Shown here: piece by piece, positions 1-7,753 of the stretch | Position numbering within the stretch: position 1 is the first letter of the stretch | How the letters are laid out: every line of letters starts with the position of its first letter | From: an uncultured Campylobacter sp. | GTDB lineage: Bacteria; Campylobacterota; Campylobacteria; Campylobacterales; Campylobacteraceae | Direction: 5' to 3' | Assembly (NCBI RefSeq): GCF_937996225.1 | Contig: NZ_CALKTC010000079.1 | Coordinates: 1 to 24,181 of the forward strand | DNA: 24,181 nt | Made by a program: the position numbers and the translations under genes | The notes under the pieces: model-generated | Seen by the model: the letters and a program-made list of their open reading frames with translations, nothing else | Told to the model about the DNA's origin: nothing | Databases searched by the model: none

Positions 1-46
1 TTTCAAATATTTTTATATAAAAACCGAGCTTTAATCAATAAAAGGC

Positions 47-52
47 TACAAT
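47..52 (+). promoter_or_regulatory. Possible -10 element for the first MFS gene
   Basis: TACAAT lies 30 nt before the TTG start at 82, in an AT-rich leader with periodic T runs typical of Campylobacter sigma70 promoters, which lack a clear -35 box. No other candidate is visible in the first 80 bases. The assignment rests on one hexamer only. Confidence 0.4.
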
Positions 53-81
53 ACGCCAAATTTAATTCCAAGGGAAAGTCA

Positions 82-1233
82 TTGTTTGAATCTATGCGCG
101 CGGCACGCTCGCTAAGCCCCCTATTTCTGGGGATTTTCTTTATGTTTATCGGTGACGCGCTAGTTATCGCAAGCGCGGGCATTATGCTAAAAGAATCCGG
201 CCACAGCGAGCTTGAGATCGGACTAATTTCGGCGTTTTTCTTTTTAGGAGCGATCTTTAGCGGCTTTTTCGTGCCTTCGATAATCGGCGCGCTCTCGTAC
301 GTGCGGGCATACGCGGTCTTTACGGCGCTTTTCGGAATTGCTGCAATGCTGCACGATCTAGGCTCAAACCTCGTGTATTGGGCGATTTTGCGCTTTATTT
401 TGGGCTTTTGCTACTACGCGCTTTTGATGATAATCGAAAGCTGGATAAACTCAAAGATCACAAACTCCATCCGCTCCCGCGTGCTGGCGATCTACGAAGC
501 GGTTTTTTACGGCGCGTTTGCGATAGGAGTTATAATCTTGGCGCTAAATTTCGGAACGATGAAGGTCTTCGTGCTAAGCGCATTTTTCATCATCCTGGCG
601 CTGCTGCCGGTAAATTTAATCCGCTTCAATCCTCCCAGAGTTCCCGCTCGCATGCGCATCTGTATGCCGCAAATTTCGATCGTGCCGCCGCTTGCGTTTG
701 CGACGGTGGTTTGCGCGGGCATTTTGATTAACGGCTTTTTTTCGATGGCGAGCGTTTTTGTGCTAAGCGCAGGGCTTGGAGTGGGCTCGGTAGGCGCATT
801 TATGGGATCGGCGATGGTCGGAGGCTTCCTATCGCAGCTTATTTGCGGCGTAATCTCGGATAAATTCGGCCGCAAACGCGCCATAATGATAGTTTGCGTC
901 GTGGGCCTTACTTCCTGCGCGGCGCTATTTTTTGCCAAAAGCTTCATCCTAACGTGCGCACTTGCGTTGATGTTAGGATTCGGCGCTTTTCCTTTATATT
1001 CACTTGCCATCGCGCGCGCAAACGACTCCATTACCGGCGAGGGTGCATCTCGCGTGCAAATTTCAGCGGCGATGCTTTTTATCTATTCGAGCGCGTCTCT
1101 CTGCTCGCCTTTGATCATCGGCGCGATGATGAAATTCTTAGGCGCAAACGGCTTTATCTGGGTCTTTTTCGCAGCGATGAGCTTTTTATTTATATTTGCT
1201 ATCTTTCGCCCTGAGATCGCGCCGAAAAGATAG
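82..1233 (+). CDS. MFS transporter, YcaD-like
   Basis: This is a 383-residue inner-membrane protein with about 12 hydrophobic helices and no signal peptide. Overall layout and length match the YcaD branch of the major facilitator superfamily (E. coli YcaD is 382 aa), including an RSRVLAIYEAVFY stretch around residues 131-143 that resembles the equivalent YcaD segment. The loop GVISDKFGRKR (residues 256-266) is the MFS motif A copy between helices 8 and 9. The start is taken as TTG at 82 because AGGGA at 71-75 sits 6 nt upstream; the ATG at 94 would be 18 nt from it. The gene converges with the next MFS gene, leaving only 10 nt between stops. The substrate is unknown for this family and nothing in the sequence reveals it. 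Confidence 0.88.
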   Translation: MFESMRAARSLSPLFLGIFFMFIGDALVIASAGIMLKESGHSELEIGLISAFFFLGAIFSGFFVPSIIGALSYVRAYAVFTALFGIAAMLHDLGSNLVYWAILRFILGFCYYALLMIIESWINSKITNSIRSRVLAIYEAVFYGAFAIGVIILALNFGTMKVFVLSAFFIILALLPVNLIRFNPPRVPARMRICMPQISIVPPLAFATVVCAGILINGFFSMASVFVLSAGLGVGSVGAFMGSAMVGGFLSQLICGVISDKFGRKRAIMIVCVVGLTSCAALFFAKSFILTCALALMLGFGAFPLYSLAIARANDSITGEGASRVQISAAMLFIYSSASLCSPLIIGAMMKFLGANGFIWVFFAAMSFLFIFAIFRPEIAPKR

Positions 1234-1243
1234 CTTTAAAATT

Positions 1244-2434
1244 TTAAATTTTTTCGTAAATCAAAAATTTATAATAAAACGCCGCGATTGCGAACATAAA
1301 GCCCATACCGAAGGTGATTTGCGAAAGCGAGAATCCAAGCTCGAAAAAAAATCCGATCGCAGCCGACACGAGCGTGGCGACGATGAAATACGCCATGTCG
1401 TTATAAGCGATGACGCGCCCGAAAAACTCCCTATCGACGTGGTTTTGCAGCTGCGTAAAAGAATACGACCACACCGTCGTGATGAAAAATCCCGCCGCGA
1501 TCATGCCCGCAAACGAAAGCCAGTAGTTAAACTCCAGCACCGCCCACAGCGCGATGCCCGCAAACTGCCCCAGCAGGATCCAAAAAAAGGTGTGCTTATT
1601 TACGATCTTGCTCAGCCATATCTGCCCGAAAAATGCGGCTGCCGAGCGCGACATATTCATAAGCCCGATGACTAGCGAAGCGCTTAAAATCTCTTTGTAG
1701 CGGTATTTCGCAAGAAGCGCGATGAGATTGTCGTAGGTGGTGACGGCGACGAAGGCGTGAAGGACGATGAGATGCACGACCAAAGGATGCGAGCGCAGGT
1801 AAGAAAAGCCCTCCTTTAGCATCTTAAACACCGGCTCACGCGCGTTTCTTGTGAGGTCTTTAAAATTTAGCCGCAGCAGGATGAAAAACGAAAAAACGTA
1901 TAAGCAAAAATCCAAAATAAACGCCGCTCGCACGCCGAAATAGTGGATAAAAACGCCTGCACTCGCCATGCCGAAAGTATATGTGATCGTCCAGATAATA
2001 CCCGTCATCTCGTTAGCAAGCTTTAAATAGGGGCGGCTTAAAAATTTCGGCAGCGTGGAGGATTCGGTTTGAAAAAACAGCGTGCCTGCGACGCTGCGCA
2101 CGACCACGATCAAAAGCAGCAGCCACAGATAATCCAAACTATCGATAAAAATCAGCATGAAAATACTGATCATCTCGGTTATAAACATCGCCGTCATCAG
2201 GGGCTTTGGTTGAAATTTATCCACAATGATGCCGTTAATGGGCGCTAAAAAAACGTTTGGCACGAACGAAACGACGCCCACCGCCGTGATCGCCCACACC
2301 GGCGCGCCAAGCTCTATGAGCAACGTAGCGACCCCCACCACCGAAAACCACAAGCCGAACATACATATAAAACCCGCCGAAAAGAGCAGGCGGTAGTTAC
2401 GTGAATGGCGAAGCAGCACGATGTATCTGATCAT
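1244..2434 (-). CDS. MFS transporter, MFS_3/EntS-like
   Basis: This 396-residue polytopic membrane protein on the minus strand begins with a short basic segment (LRHSRNYRLLF) followed by hydrophobic helices, and has a degenerate motif A, GIIVDKFQPKP, after the second helix. This pattern fits the MFS_3 group of proton-driven efflux proteins that includes EntS-like exporters. The substrate cannot be read from the sequence. The ATG at 2434 is preceded by a weak GGGAT ribosome site. It is divergent from qmcA with a 119-nt shared upstream region, and converges on the preceding MFS gene. C. jejuni also carries an MFS gene next to its mqnC homologue, so this may be its positional counterpart, though I cannot confirm orthology. 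Confidence 0.85.
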   Translation of the reverse strand: MIRYIVLLRHSRNYRLLFSAGFICMFGLWFSVVGVATLLIELGAPVWAITAVGVVSFVPNVFLAPINGIIVDKFQPKPLMTAMFITEMISIFMLIFIDSLDYLWLLLLIVVVRSVAGTLFFQTESSTLPKFLSRPYLKLANEMTGIIWTITYTFGMASAGVFIHYFGVRAAFILDFCLYVFSFFILLRLNFKDLTRNAREPVFKMLKEGFSYLRSHPLVVHLIVLHAFVAVTTYDNLIALLAKYRYKEILSASLVIGLMNMSRSAAAFFGQIWLSKIVNKHTFFWILLGQFAGIALWAVLEFNYWLSFAGMIAAGFFITTVWSYSFTQLQNHVDREFFGRVIAYNDMAYFIVATLVSAAIGFFFELGFSLSQITFGMGFMFAIAAFYYKFLIYEKI

Positions 2435-2475
2435 AAAATTTTATCCCGTAAATTTAATATAAAAAATCTAGCGAA

Positions 2476-2484
2476 ATTGTATCA
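2476..2484 (-). promoter_or_regulatory. Extended -10 promoter for the minus-strand MFS gene
   Basis: Read on the minus strand this is TGATACAAT, an extended -10 of the TGnTAnAAT form favoured in Campylobacter. It lies about 42 nt upstream of the ATG at 2434, a normal leader length. Confidence 0.5.
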
Positions 2485-2517
2485 CGGCGCGCCTTAAAAG
2501 CCAAAATAAGCTAAAAA

Positions 2518-2526
2518 TGCTATAAT
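2518..2526 (+). promoter_or_regulatory. Extended -10 promoter for the qmcA operon
   Basis: The bases read TGCTATAAT, a perfect extended -10 (TGnTATAAT), 27 nt before the qmcA ATG. It is the only strong promoter-like site I see before the run qmcA, nfeD-like, mntA, hepT, mqnC. All later junctions overlap or leave 1-2 nt, so the whole run may depend on it. Confidence 0.6.
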
Positions 2527-2553
2527 TGCGAAATTTTAAATTCAGGAGTGAAA

Positions 2554-3474
2554 ATGGAAGGGTTCGTAACTACGGTAATAGTATTTTGCGTCCTCATCGC
2601 GGCAATTCTAAAGATGGGGGTCAAGATCGTCTCACAATCGGAAATTTTAATCATCGAGCGGCTGGGTCGCTTTCATAAGGTGCTAGACGGCGGCTTTCAC
2701 ATCATCGTGCCGTTTTTTGACGCGGTGCGCGCGAAGATGAGCGTTCGCGAGCAGCTCGTGGACATCAGCAAGCAGCAGGTCATCACCAAAGATAACGTCA
2801 ACATAAGCGTCGACGGTATCGTGTTTTTAAAAGTCATCGACGGTAAGATGGCGCTTTACAACGTCGAGGATTATCGCCGCGCGATTTCAAATTTAGCGAT
2901 GACGACGCTACGTAGCGCGATCGGCGAGATGAGCTTAGACAGCACGCTTAGTTCGCGCGATCAGCTAAATTCCAAGCTGCAAATCGCTCTGGGCGACGCC
3001 GCGGATAACTGGGGCGTAAAGATCATGCGCGTGGAGATCTCCGAAATTTCGGTACCGCACGGCATCGAAGAGGCGATGAATATGCAGATGAAAGCCGAGC
3101 GCGAAAAGCGCGCGATCGAGCTTAAAGCCGAGGCTGAAAAAGCAGCCCTCATCCGAAACGCCGAAGCGCTAAAGCAGGAGAAGGTGCTCGAAGCCGAGGC
3201 GATCGAGCGTATGGCGGATGCGAAAAAATATGAGCAGATCGCGCTCGCGCAAGGTCAAAAAGACGCGATGGACAGTATAAATTTAGCGATGAGTGCTTCC
3301 AGCTTTGCGGCGGAATACCTGCTCGCGCAGGGTCGCGTAAACGCTTTTAGCGAGCTATCCAAAAATCCGAGCAAGGATAAAATTTTGATCCCTTACGAAA
3401 CGAGCGAGCTGATAGGCTCTCTTAGCGTGCTTAAAGAATTCCTCGGCAAAAACGGCGCGAAGGAGCTCAAATGA
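2554..3474 (+). CDS. qmcA: SPFH/stomatin-family membrane protein QmcA
   Basis: The protein has 306 residues: an N-terminal membrane anchor (about 5-24), an SPFH/band-7 domain (about 28-185, including ERLGRFHKVLDGGFHIIVPF), an Ala/Glu/Lys-rich coiled coil (about 175-235) and a short tail. Length and sequence pattern match E. coli QmcA (305 aa). Such proteins oligomerise at the inner membrane, organise membrane microdomains and influence membrane protease activity. An in-frame GTG at 2548 was rejected as the start because the Shine-Dalgarno AGGAG (2544-2548) overlaps it and is spaced correctly for the ATG at 2554. The stop overlaps the next ATG by 4 nt, and pairing with an NfeD-like protein is the standard arrangement for this family. 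Confidence 0.92.
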   Translation: MEGFVTTVIVFCVLIAAILKMGVKIVSQSEILIIERLGRFHKVLDGGFHIIVPFFDAVRAKMSVREQLVDISKQQVITKDNVNISVDGIVFLKVIDGKMALYNVEDYRRAISNLAMTTLRSAIGEMSLDSTLSSRDQLNSKLQIALGDAADNWGVKIMRVEISEISVPHGIEEAMNMQMKAEREKRAIELKAEAEKAALIRNAEALKQEKVLEAEAIERMADAKKYEQIALAQGQKDAMDSINLAMSASSFAAEYLLAQGRVNAFSELSKNPSKDKILIPYETSELIGSLSVLKEFLGKNGAKELK

Positions 3475-4043
3475 ACGCGCTGATTTTTATCATAATCGGC
3501 GTGATTTTGGCGATCGTCGAGCTTTTGGTGATGGATTTTACTTTTATATTTTTCAGCGCCGGATTTTTCATCACGGGGCTTTTGAGCTTCGGCTTTCATC
3601 TTGATTGGGACGTGCAAATTCTGCTTTCGTTCGTGCTATCTTTCGTGCTTCTGATCGCACTTAAAAGGCCGCTAAAGTCGCGCTTTTTCAAACCCGAAGA
3701 GAAACATAAAGATAATTTTTTAGACGAAAGCGGCACCGGCACCGTCAAAAACGGCATGGTCTATTTCAAAGGCACGTTTTGGAAAAGCGATGAAATTTCG
3801 GATCTTAACGAGGGCGACCGCGTCGAAATTTTAGGCGTAAAAAACGGCCAGATCGTGATTAAAAAAGATAGTAGTCGAAATTCTAGCGGCGCGGACAGCG
3901 TAAATTTAAATGACGGCAGCGTAAATTTAAGCGGCGCGGACAGCACGAGTGCCGACGATAAAAATTCCAACGCCGCCGCGAGCAAAGACGTACAAAGCTC
4001 TGGCGCTAAAGAAGAAGCGCCCGAAGATCCGAAAGAGGCGTAG
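3471..4043 (+). CDS. NfeD-like membrane protein with low-complexity tail
   Basis: This is a 190-residue protein: hydrophobic helices at about 3-20, 22-42 and 47-64, then a soluble NfeD-type OB-fold domain (about 86-132, SGTGTVKNGMVYFKGTFW and EGDRVEILGVKNGQIVI), then a Ser/Asn/Asp/Ala-rich tail from about 133. NfeD proteins partner with SPFH proteins in the membrane, and the ATGA overlap with qmcA implies translational coupling. The core ends near residue 132, so about 58 residues of tail are extra. That tail contains short direct repeats (VNL-type units carrying AAATTT), annotated separately. The tail probably has no conserved function and looks like repeat-derived sequence, which is an inference from composition. 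Confidence 0.88.
   Translation: MNALIFIIIGVILAIVELLVMDFTFIFFSAGFFITGLLSFGFHLDWDVQILLSFVLSFVLLIALKRPLKSRFFKPEEKHKDNFLDESGTGTVKNGMVYFKGTFWKSDEISDLNEGDRVEILGVKNGQIVIKKDSSRNSSGADSVNLNDGSVNLSGADSTSADDKNSNAAASKDVQSSGAKEEAPEDPKEA
3885..3944 (+). repeat. In-frame direct repeats in the nfeD-like tail
   Basis: A 15-bp block, AGCGGCGCGGACAGC, occurs at 3885-3899 and 3930-3944, a period of 45 nt or 15 codons. Between them CAGCGTAAATTTA occurs at 3896-3908 and 3917-3929, a period of 21 nt or 7 codons. Both periods are multiples of three, so the frame is kept. The repeats give S-V-N-L and G-A-D-S units in the protein. Confidence 0.85.
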
Positions 4044-4044
4044 A

Positions 4045-4395
4045 GTGAGCGCTAAAACCGCACCGAAAAAAACGATCAACAGCAAAGATGAAATTTTAAA
4101 ATTTTTATCGTCGCAGAAAAAGAGGCTTTTTGCAGTTGGCGTTACCGAGCTAGGACTTTTCGGCAGCTACGCCAAAGGTAGCGCCGACGCGTTTTCGGAC
4201 ATCGACATCGCGATCGAAACCGACGGGGCAAAAATGGTAAAAAATTTAGGAAACCCATTTTCGGCGCTGGTTTTTTTAGACGATTTTAAAAAAAAGCTCT
4301 CCGGTAAATTTAATGTAAATGTCGATCTGTGCGATACTACCTCTTTAAGTCGCGAAGAAAAAACAAAGCTACTGCAAGGAGCGATTTATGTTTGA
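4045..4395 (+). CDS. mntA: MntA-type nucleotidyltransferase antitoxin
   Basis: The 116-residue protein has a minimal nucleotidyltransferase (MNT) domain with the exact MntA signature GSX10DXD: Gly40-Ser41 in GSYAKG, then Asp52 and Asp54 in SDIDIA, with a third acidic residue near Asp94 (VNVDLCD). MntA antitoxins silence the partner HEPN toxin by transferring AMP to its tyrosine. The start is GTG at 4045, because GAAAGAGG ends about 7 nt upstream and it begins 1 nt after the nfeD-like stop; an upstream in-frame start would run backwards through the nfeD-like gene. The stop overlaps the hepT ATG by 8 nt. The antitoxin-first order and intact motif point to a working type VII toxin-antitoxin pair, but activity is inferred. 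Confidence 0.85.
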   Translation: MSAKTAPKKTINSKDEILKFLSSQKKRLFAVGVTELGLFGSYAKGSADAFSDIDIAIETDGAKMVKNLGNPFSALVFLDDFKKKLSGKFNVNVDLCDTTSLSREEKTKLLQGAIYV

Positions 4396-4762
4396 AAGAT
4401 CAAGCGCCGAGCGATTAAAAAAGATATCTGATAAAATTTCATCCATCCTAAAAAAATGCGAGGGCGGCGTAGCGCAGGCTCTTACCGATGAGGACGTTTT
4501 GCAGCCCGCAATAATGATGCAATTCATCAATATCCACGCCCTGCTAAAAGGGCTGCAAGAAAGCAACGATTTGCAGGCTTTGGCGATCTTTAGCAAAGAT
4601 GAAATAAGAGCTATCAACGCCACCAGAAATATTGCTTCGCACGAATACGAACGGCTAAATTTTGAGCTGATAGAGATAGCCATCAAGAACTATCTTCCAA
4701 CGCTAAATCAAAAAATCATCGACGCACTAAAGCCGTATCGCAAAGGCAAATCGGAAGGATAA
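4388..4762 (+). CDS. hepT: HepT-type HEPN RNase toxin
   Basis: This is a 124-residue, mostly helical protein. It carries the HepT active-site motif RX4HXY at residues 80-87 (R-N-I-A-S-H-E-Y, within ATRNIASHEY), with Arg80 and His85 as the expected RNase residues and Tyr87 as the expected AMPylation target of MntA. HEPN toxins of this family cleave tRNA or mRNA. The ATG at 4388 lies inside the end of mntA, so translation is coupled. The stop is 2 nt before the mqnC start, and the mqnC ribosome site lies in the last codons of hepT. No truncation or missing residue is visible. Confidence 0.87.
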   Translation: MFERSSAERLKKISDKISSILKKCEGGVAQALTDEDVLQPAIMMQFINIHALLKGLQESNDLQALAIFSKDEIRAINATRNIASHEYERLNFELIEIAIKNYLPTLNQKIIDALKPYRKGKSEG

Positions 4763-4764
4763 AT

Positions 4765-5814
4765 TTGAAAAGACTAAGTATAGATGAAGCCCTAAATTTA
4801 ATTGAGCACGCCGATCTAAACGAGCTTGGGCGCGCGGCGTTTGCACGCAAGCGCGAGCTGCACCCGGATCGCGTCACGACCTTCATCATCGATCGAAACA
4901 TAAACTACACCAACGCCTGCATGGTCGATTGTAAATTTTGCGCATTTTATCGCCATGCAAGCGACGCGGACGCCTATGTGCTGAGCTTTGAGCAGATCGG
5001 CGAAAAGATCGAGGAGCTCATCGCCGTGGGCGGCACGCAAATTTTATTTCAAGGCGGCGTTCATCCGAAGCTGAAAATCGAGTGGTACGAGGATCTCGTG
5101 GAGTTCATCCACAAAAATTACCCGAGCATCACGATCCACGGCTTCTCGGCGATCGAGATCGATTATATCGCGCGTCTTAGCGGCATCAGTACGCTTGAAG
5201 TACTTCGCAGGCTGCAAGCCAAGGGGCTTTACTCGATGCCTGGAGCTGGAGCCGAAATTTTAAGCGACCGCGTGCGAGATCTCGTAGCGCCGCGTAAAAG
5301 CGACAGCGCCACGTGGCTTAGAGTGCACGAAGAGGCGCACGGCATCGGCATGAAAACGACCGCCACGATGATGTTCGGCGCGCTTGAGAGCACGCGCGAG
5401 ATCGTGGAACACTGGGATAAAATCCGCGAGCTGCAAGACCGCACGGGCGGCTTTCGAGCGTTCATTTTATGGAGCTTTCAGGGGCAAAACACCCGCCTTT
5501 TGCGCGAGCATCCCGAGATCAAAAAGCAAAGCCCGAACCGCTACCTGCGCCTGCTCGCCGTCTCGCGGCTATTTTTGGATAATTTCAAAAATATCCAAAG
5601 CAGCTGGGTCACGCAGGGCAGCTACATCGGGCAGCTGGCGCTAAAATTCGGCGCAAACGATCTTGGAAGCACGATGATGGAGGAAAACGTCGTAAAGGCG
5701 GCGGGCGCGAGCTTTCGGATGAGCAAGGACGAGATGATAGCGCTGATCCGCGACGTAGGCGAAATACCCGCCAAGCGCAACACTAACTACGATATTTTGG
5801 AGACGTACGCTTAG
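4765..5814 (+). CDS. mqnC: Cyclic dehypoxanthine futalosine synthase MqnC
   Basis: This 349-residue radical SAM enzyme of the futalosine route to menaquinone converts dehypoxanthinyl futalosine to its cyclic form. The cluster motif is CX3CX2C at Cys52, Cys56 and Cys59 (CMVDCKFC), preceded by DRNINYTN and followed by AFYRH, typical of MqnC rather than its relative MqnE. A glycine-rich GGTQILFQGG strand follows, as in radical SAM barrels. Start: TTG at 4765 with GGAAGG about 6 nt upstream inside hepT. Campylobacter respire with menaquinones made by this route, so the gene is likely important for growth. Position before an M16-like gene and recG matches C. jejuni Cj0462-Cj0464. No promoter of its own is visible. 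Confidence 0.93.
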   Translation: MKRLSIDEALNLIEHADLNELGRAAFARKRELHPDRVTTFIIDRNINYTNACMVDCKFCAFYRHASDADAYVLSFEQIGEKIEELIAVGGTQILFQGGVHPKLKIEWYEDLVEFIHKNYPSITIHGFSAIEIDYIARLSGISTLEVLRRLQAKGLYSMPGAGAEILSDRVRDLVAPRKSDSATWLRVHEEAHGIGMKTTATMMFGALESTREIVEHWDKIRELQDRTGGFRAFILWSFQGQNTRLLREHPEIKKQSPNRYLRLLAVSRLFLDNFKNIQSSWVTQGSYIGQLALKFGANDLGSTMMEENVVKAAGASFRMSKDEMIALIRDVGEIPAKRNTNYDILETYA

Positions 5815-6493
5815 GTGCGGGCTTTTGCGTGTTTGCGGCGGGAATTTTATTCGCTTGCGGCTAGAATCTAGCGGTAGAATTTTATCTTAAAACAGATGGC
5901 GAATTTTTGCGATCGTGAAATTTTGCAACGGAATTTAAAATTTTGATATGGGTACGGGTTTAAATTTACAGGCGCGAGCGGAATTCGCACGGTAAAATTT
6001 CATTTCGCTATGGAATTTCGCCTTAAAATTTTTTGGACGCGAAATTCCACGCCGCAAGATCAATGCGGCGGAGACGGCGCGTGAGAGACATTTCGTTTAC
6101 AACGCTTGCCGTGTTTGAGCACGGATATATTTCTGCTAACGCGTTGCGGCGGCGCGCCGTTTGGGGCGCTGAAATTTTACAAAACGTGCGGTGCGATTAA
6201 GTTTTGCAATGCCGCAGGTAGTTTGTAGCCGGTTGCAAGAGCCGTATAAACAGCGCGCAGCCTGTGCTTTGGTACCGGCGAACCATATTCGCGGCGTGGA
6301 CGAGGGCGGCGATTTTAAAATTTGCAGTATCCTGCGGCGCGATTAAATTTTAAACAGGACGGGCAAAACTGCCCTAGCGCGAAATTTTAGAAGCGAGCCC
6401 TGGCGCAAATTTTAAAAGCGGCGCGGCTGCGTCAAAATTTTAAAACCGCGCCTGCAAGAGCGATGAAATTTAAAAATTTTATAAAGGAAAACG
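5815..6493. other. 679-bp gene-free spacer dense in RAATTY sites
   Basis: No credible gene is present. I count 20 hexamers of the form RAATTY (mostly AAATTT and GAATTT), about one per 34 bp; random sequence of similar composition would give about one in the whole spacer. They alternate with GC-rich segments such as GCGGCGCG. The middle part, about 6061-6300, has only one. The last bases hold the ribosome site AAGGA for the following gene. I see no strong promoter or terminator. Confidence 0.8.
6377..6455 (+). repeat. Three decayed ~26-bp tandem units
   Basis: Units at 6377-6402, 6403-6429 and 6430-6455 each read approximately GCGCAAATTTTAAAAGCG followed by a GC-rich stretch ending in CTG or CTGC. 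They are imperfect, differing from each other by substitutions and one-base indels. Each holds one AAATTT. Confidence 0.6.
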
Positions 6494-7753
6494 ATGGAAA
6501 AAAAAGAGATTTCACTTAAAATCAAAGGCGGCAAGAGCGCTAAAATCGACTTTTTGTATCAATTCGACGATTCGCTGCCGGTGGCGAGCTTCAAGCTAAT
6601 TTTCAAAGCAAGCGGCGCGGTGAGCGAGAAGATAGCGGGTCTTGCGCGCATCTGCGCGGGCGTTTTGGGCGAGGGCTCAAAGACGCTGGGAGTGAGCGAA
6701 TTTCACCGCAAGCTCGATATCCGCGCGGTCGAGATCAGCGCCGCGAGCAATTTTGAAACCTTCGGCATCCAGCTAAACTGCCTAAAAGAGCACTTCGATT
6801 TCGGCCTAGACATGCTGCGGGAACTGCTTAAAGAGCCCAATTTAACGCCCTCGGTGTTGGAAAAGCTAAAAATGCAAACCATAGGCGAGATCGCTGTGCT
6901 AAAAAGCGAGTTCGATTACATCGCGACGTGCAACCTAAAAGCGCTTCTGTATCCGCGCACGAGGCTCGAGCGGCCGCTCATAGGCGACGAGGCGAACATA
7001 GAGCGGATCACGATGAAGGACGTGCGGGAGTTTTTCGCCTCGCTGAGTTTAGAGAATTTATACGTCGTTTTATGCGGCGACGTGAGCGATAAAAACCCGA
7101 AAATCGCGGAAATTTTGAGCCTTTTTGCAAGCGGAGAAAAGCGCGAGCTGCCGTTTTTCACGCCCAGCGATGCGAAAAAAATAAAGATCCAAAAGGAGCA
7201 GACGCAGCAGGCCTACATCTACTTCGGCGCGCCTTTTGCGCTGCCGAAGGAGCAGGAGTTTATCGCAAACACCGCGCTTTTCGTGCTCGGAAGCAGCGGT
7301 TTCGGCAGCAGGCTGATGGAGCGTATCCGCGTCAAGCACGGCCTTGCGTACTCGGTCTATGCGCGCGGCGATTTCGAGCTTAGTCGCCGCGAGTTTTGGG
7401 GCTATCTGCAGACCAAAAACGAAAATTTACAAAACGCCGCCGCGCTCGTAAAAGAGGAGATCGCAAAATTTATCGCATCTGGCGTGAGCGAAGCGGAGCT
7501 GAAAAGCGCTAAAAAATTCCTAATCGGAAGCGCCGTGCTGCAAAAAGAGACGATGTTTAAGCGCGCGGCAATCGCGCAGAGCGAGTATTACAAGGGCTAC
7601 GCATTCGGCGAGTTCGAGCGAAATTTAAAGCGCATCGAGACGCTAAAACTCGGGGCGCTCAACGATTTCATCAAGTCGCACGATGAGATCATGAACCTAA
7701 GCTTTTCCGTCATTTGCGACGAGGCCGCCGCGAAAAAGGGGCTTAGAATTTAG
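6494..7753 (+). CDS. M16 family peptidase-like protein, zinc motif absent
   Basis: The 419-residue protein has the two-lobed M16 architecture. The N-terminal half begins with the usual beta strands, but where an active M16 enzyme carries HXXEH it reads GLARICAGVLGEGSKTLG (residues 49-66), with no His pair. That form, GLA...L.EGT, is typical of non-catalytic M16 partners. The C-terminal half keeps the substrate-binding signature GSSGFGSRLMERIRVKHGLAY (about 267-286). It therefore probably works with a catalytic M16 subunit encoded elsewhere, or binds peptides without cleaving them. No signal peptide is evident. The start ATG has AAGGA about 6-7 nt upstream. Position between mqnC and recG matches C. 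jejuni Cj0463, annotated as a protease-like protein. Confidence 0.85.
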   Translation: MEKKEISLKIKGGKSAKIDFLYQFDDSLPVASFKLIFKASGAVSEKIAGLARICAGVLGEGSKTLGVSEFHRKLDIRAVEISAASNFETFGIQLNCLKEHFDFGLDMLRELLKEPNLTPSVLEKLKMQTIGEIAVLKSEFDYIATCNLKALLYPRTRLERPLIGDEANIERITMKDVREFFASLSLENLYVVLCGDVSDKNPKIAEILSLFASGEKRELPFFTPSDAKKIKIQKEQTQQAYIYFGAPFALPKEQEFIANTALFVLGSSGFGSRLMERIRVKHGLAYSVYARGDFELSRREFWGYLQTKNENLQNAAALVKEEIAKFIASGVSEAELKSAKKFLIGSAVLQKETMFKRAAIAQSEYYKGYAFGEFERNLKRIETLKLGALNDFIKSHDEIMNLSFSVICDEAAAKKGLRI

